A DNA stretch of 64,000 bases from Hydrogenophaga sp040372165 (lineage in GTDB: Bacteria > Pseudomonadota > Gammaproteobacteria > Burkholderiales > Burkholderiaceae_C), in assembly GCF_040372165.1 (NCBI RefSeq), contig NZ_BAABWG010000001.1:62001-126000 (forward strand), written 5' to 3'. Position numbers and translations under genes: made by a program. The notes below the pieces were generated by a model that was not told the DNA's origin, searched no databases, and was given only the letters and a program-made list of their open reading frames with translations. Every line of letters begins with the position of its first letter. Within the stretch, counting starts at the first letter, position 1. Shown piece after piece: positions 62,433-64,000 of the stretch.

Positions 62433-63566
62433 ATGAGCCATTCCATTGAACGTCAGATCTGGCACCCCGTGCTGACCAGCACAGAGTTGCGAGAGGAGCC
62501 GGTGGCCGTTGAGCTGCTCGGTGAGCCGCTGGTGCTGTGGCGCGAAGCCGGCCATGAGGCGGGTCATGGCATGGCAGCCATGGCGCCGGTGGTCCACGCC
62601 TGGCAGGACCGGTGTCCCCATCGTGGTGCCCGGCTGTCGCTGGGGCGTGTCTTGCGTCACCTGCGTGGTGCACGACTGGAGTGCCCCTACCACGGGTGGC
62701 AGTTTGCTGGCACCACGGCCTCGCTGCCAGTGTCCGCAGCCAACGGAAACGGGGCGGGCCAATTGCGGCCTGTGGCGGTAGGGCAGTGTGCGCTGGTGCC
62801 CTCGGTACCTGCATTTGAAGCGCCTGATTCACATTGCACAACGGTACACGACGCCGTGGAGCGAGGTGGTCTGATCTGGGTGCGGCTACAGCGGCCGGAA
62901 ACTTCGCTGCCGGTAGCGCTGACGGATGTTCCCGAACAAGCCGAATGGGCCGATGTGACCTGGCGTCACCTGGTCTGCGGCCAGTACGAAGTGCAGACCA
63001 GTGCCGCTCGGCTGATGGAGAATTTTCTGGACCTCAGCCATTTCGGTTTTGTGCACGAGGGCTATCTGGGTTCGCGCAATCACGCGCAAGTGGACACCGG
63101 TAGTGTGGCCGAGAGCGACGATGGGGTAGAGGCGACGCAGTGCAAAGCCTGGCAACCTCAAGGCTACGCGGGCGAGGTGCATGGCGCCGCGGTCCAGGGT
63201 CGGTGGGTGGACTACGCTTATGAGGTCAAACACCCCTTCGTTGCAACGCTGCGCAAGATGGCCTCCGGTGACGATGACCAAGTCAGCAACGTCATCACCA
63301 TCGCCGTGCGGCCCGACGGCGACGAGGCCTGCACGGCCTGGTTCTCCATGGCGACGCATGGCGACGTGTCGTCGGACCTTGAGTTGCGCGAGTTTCAGGA
63401 CACGATTTTTTTGCAGGACTTGCCCATCATCGAATCGCAGCAACCGAAGGCGCTGCCGATCGGCAAGGATGGCAGCATCAAGGAAGTACACGGCCCGAGC
63501 GACCGCATGTCCAGCGCTTACCGGCGGTATCTTGCGCGGGTTGGCGTGTCTGTTGGCGTTTGCTGA
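62433..63566 (+). CDS. Rieske [2Fe-2S] non-heme iron oxygenase subunit
   Basis: A 377-residue terminal oxygenase. The Rieske cluster ligands are C61 and H63 in CPHRGARLSLG and C84 and H87 in CPYHGWQF. The catalytic domain has the mononuclear iron motif NFLDLSHFGFVH with the Asp bridge and two histidines near residues 195-206. The ATG at 62433 has an AGGATG-like ribosome-binding site. No reductase or ferredoxin gene is adjacent. Location next to the purine importer suggests a methylxanthine N-demethylase or HpxD-like purine hydroxylase, but vanillate-type demethylases look similar and the substrate is open. Confidence 0.9.
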   Translation: MSHSIERQIWHPVLTSTELREEPVAVELLGEPLVLWREAGHEAGHGMAAMAPVVHAWQDRCPHRGARLSLGRVLRHLRGARLECPYHGWQFAGTTASLPVSAANGNGAGQLRPVAVGQCALVPSVPAFEAPDSHCTTVHDAVERGGLIWVRLQRPETSLPVALTDVPEQAEWADVTWRHLVCGQYEVQTSAARLMENFLDLSHFGFVHEGYLGSRNHAQVDTGSVAESDDGVEATQCKAWQPQGYAGEVHGAAVQGRWVDYAYEVKHPFVATLRKMASGDDDQVSNVITIAVRPDGDEACTAWFSMATHGDVSSDLELREFQDTIFLQDLPIIESQQPKALPIGKDGSIKEVHGPSDRMSSAYRRYLARVGVSVGVC

Positions 63567-63998
63567 TCAGCCACTCCCTTTCGCCCACCAGGCGGCCAGG
63601 TGCAGAGCGCCCATGACGGTGCTCAAGAGCGAGGTCCAGACAAAGAAGCGGGTGCGCAGAGACGCCAACCAAGGCATCAAGGGCCAGGGAGCGAGCCCGC
63701 GGAGCAGGTAGACCGCCGCGACGGCCAAAACGCCGGTCTGTGAGTGGGGCAGCCAGGGAAACCAGCCACCTGTACTGGCAGCGTACATGCCGAAGACGCT
63801 GAGCGTCAGGGCGATGATGCCCGTCACAATCGCTGGCCATGGATGGCCTCGTTCTGCCATTTCGGCCAGTGCATCTCCTGCGCCGAATGCGCGGTACCAG
63901 GCCGGGCCGCCGACGATGATGGCCAGGTGCAGCAAGGCGGCGGCCCAGTCCGAAGCGGCTGCCATCCACCAGGCGTGCGTGATCACCAGTTCGGTCAT
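63567..63998 (-). CDS. Small four-helix membrane protein
   Basis: A 143-residue inner-membrane protein with four hydrophobic segments (about 15-33, 55-75, 84-103 and 115-138) and short loops rich in Trp and Pro. I do not recognise the family with certainty. The stop is directly next to the stop of the convergent Rieske gene, with no base between them. The ATG at 63998 is two bases from the window edge, so its upstream signals are not visible. Confidence 0.75.
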   Translation of the reverse strand: MTELVITHAWWMAAASDWAAALLHLAIIVGGPAWYRAFGAGDALAEMAERGHPWPAIVTGIIALTLSVFGMYAASTGGWFPWLPHSQTGVLAVAAVYLLRGLAPWPLMPWLASLRTRFFVWTSLLSTVMGALHLAAWWAKGSG

Positions 63999-64000
63999 GA

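Noticed and set aside
58883..62841. Two long minus-strand open frames across the permease and binding-protein genes
   Set aside because: Antisense to genes with certain homology; translations have no family features.

Overview
The window is GC-rich, densely coded chromosomal DNA from a betaproteobacterium. It is most likely a Burkholderiales / Comamonadaceae-type organism, judging by the DUF3348-DUF802-OmpA-DUF2894 block, the thiC-thiO-thiS-thiG-thiDE order and a ParB-like chromosomal gene; this placement is an inference from gene content. I see no tRNA, rRNA, insertion sequence, prophage or CRISPR array, and no large change in base composition.

Purine catabolism frames the window. At the left (1.3-8.9 kb) are an M20 hydrolase, a fused OHCU decarboxylase-allantoate amidohydrolase, allantoinase PuuE, 5-hydroxyisourate hydrolase, XdhC, and the membrane urate hydroxylase PuuD with its own cytochrome c domain. 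At 13.2-15.4 kb are hydroxypyruvate isomerase and glycerate 2-kinase, which take glyoxylate carbon into glycolysis. At the right (53.5-63.6 kb) are XdhB-XdhA, a divergent nucleoside/purine ABC importer (ATPase, two permeases, BmpA-type lipoprotein) and a Rieske oxygenase. Together they describe uptake of purines or nucleosides, xanthine to urate, urate to allantoin, then allantoate and glyoxylate. Sigma54-type -24/-12 elements lie upstream of xdhAB, the importer operon and the binding-protein gene, suggesting nitrogen control.

From 9 to 25 kb is a signalling and envelope region. Two paralogous hybrid histidine kinases, each with tandem periplasmic solute-binding domains and a degenerate receiver, bracket a GH114-type lipoprotein and the hyi-glycerate kinase pair. 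Next is a four-gene MotA/MotB-like cell-envelope operon (DUF3348, DUF802 with a coiled-coil tail of about 570 residues, OmpA/MotB-like, DUF2894), the best candidate here for an undescribed machine. Two tandem membrane-PAS proteins without an output domain follow.

From 25 to 36 kb are a two-gene ABC-2 exporter, a radical SAM gene under a near-perfect LexA box, an unknown membrane protein, and a thiamine operon preceded by a sigma70 promoter and a TPP riboswitch.

From 36 to 53 kb is a mixed region: an orphan Tat-exported branched-chain-type binding protein, a GT1 glycosyltransferase, small unknowns, a ParB-like protein, a beta-helix/metzincin lipoprotein, an MscS channel, an Acg-like Tat lipoprotein with a divergent LysR regulator, a secreted HExxH protein, PanE-like reductase with a DUF167 protein, a LysE exporter, and a serine hydrolase with its AraC-type regulator. 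The left edge cuts a malic enzyme gene.
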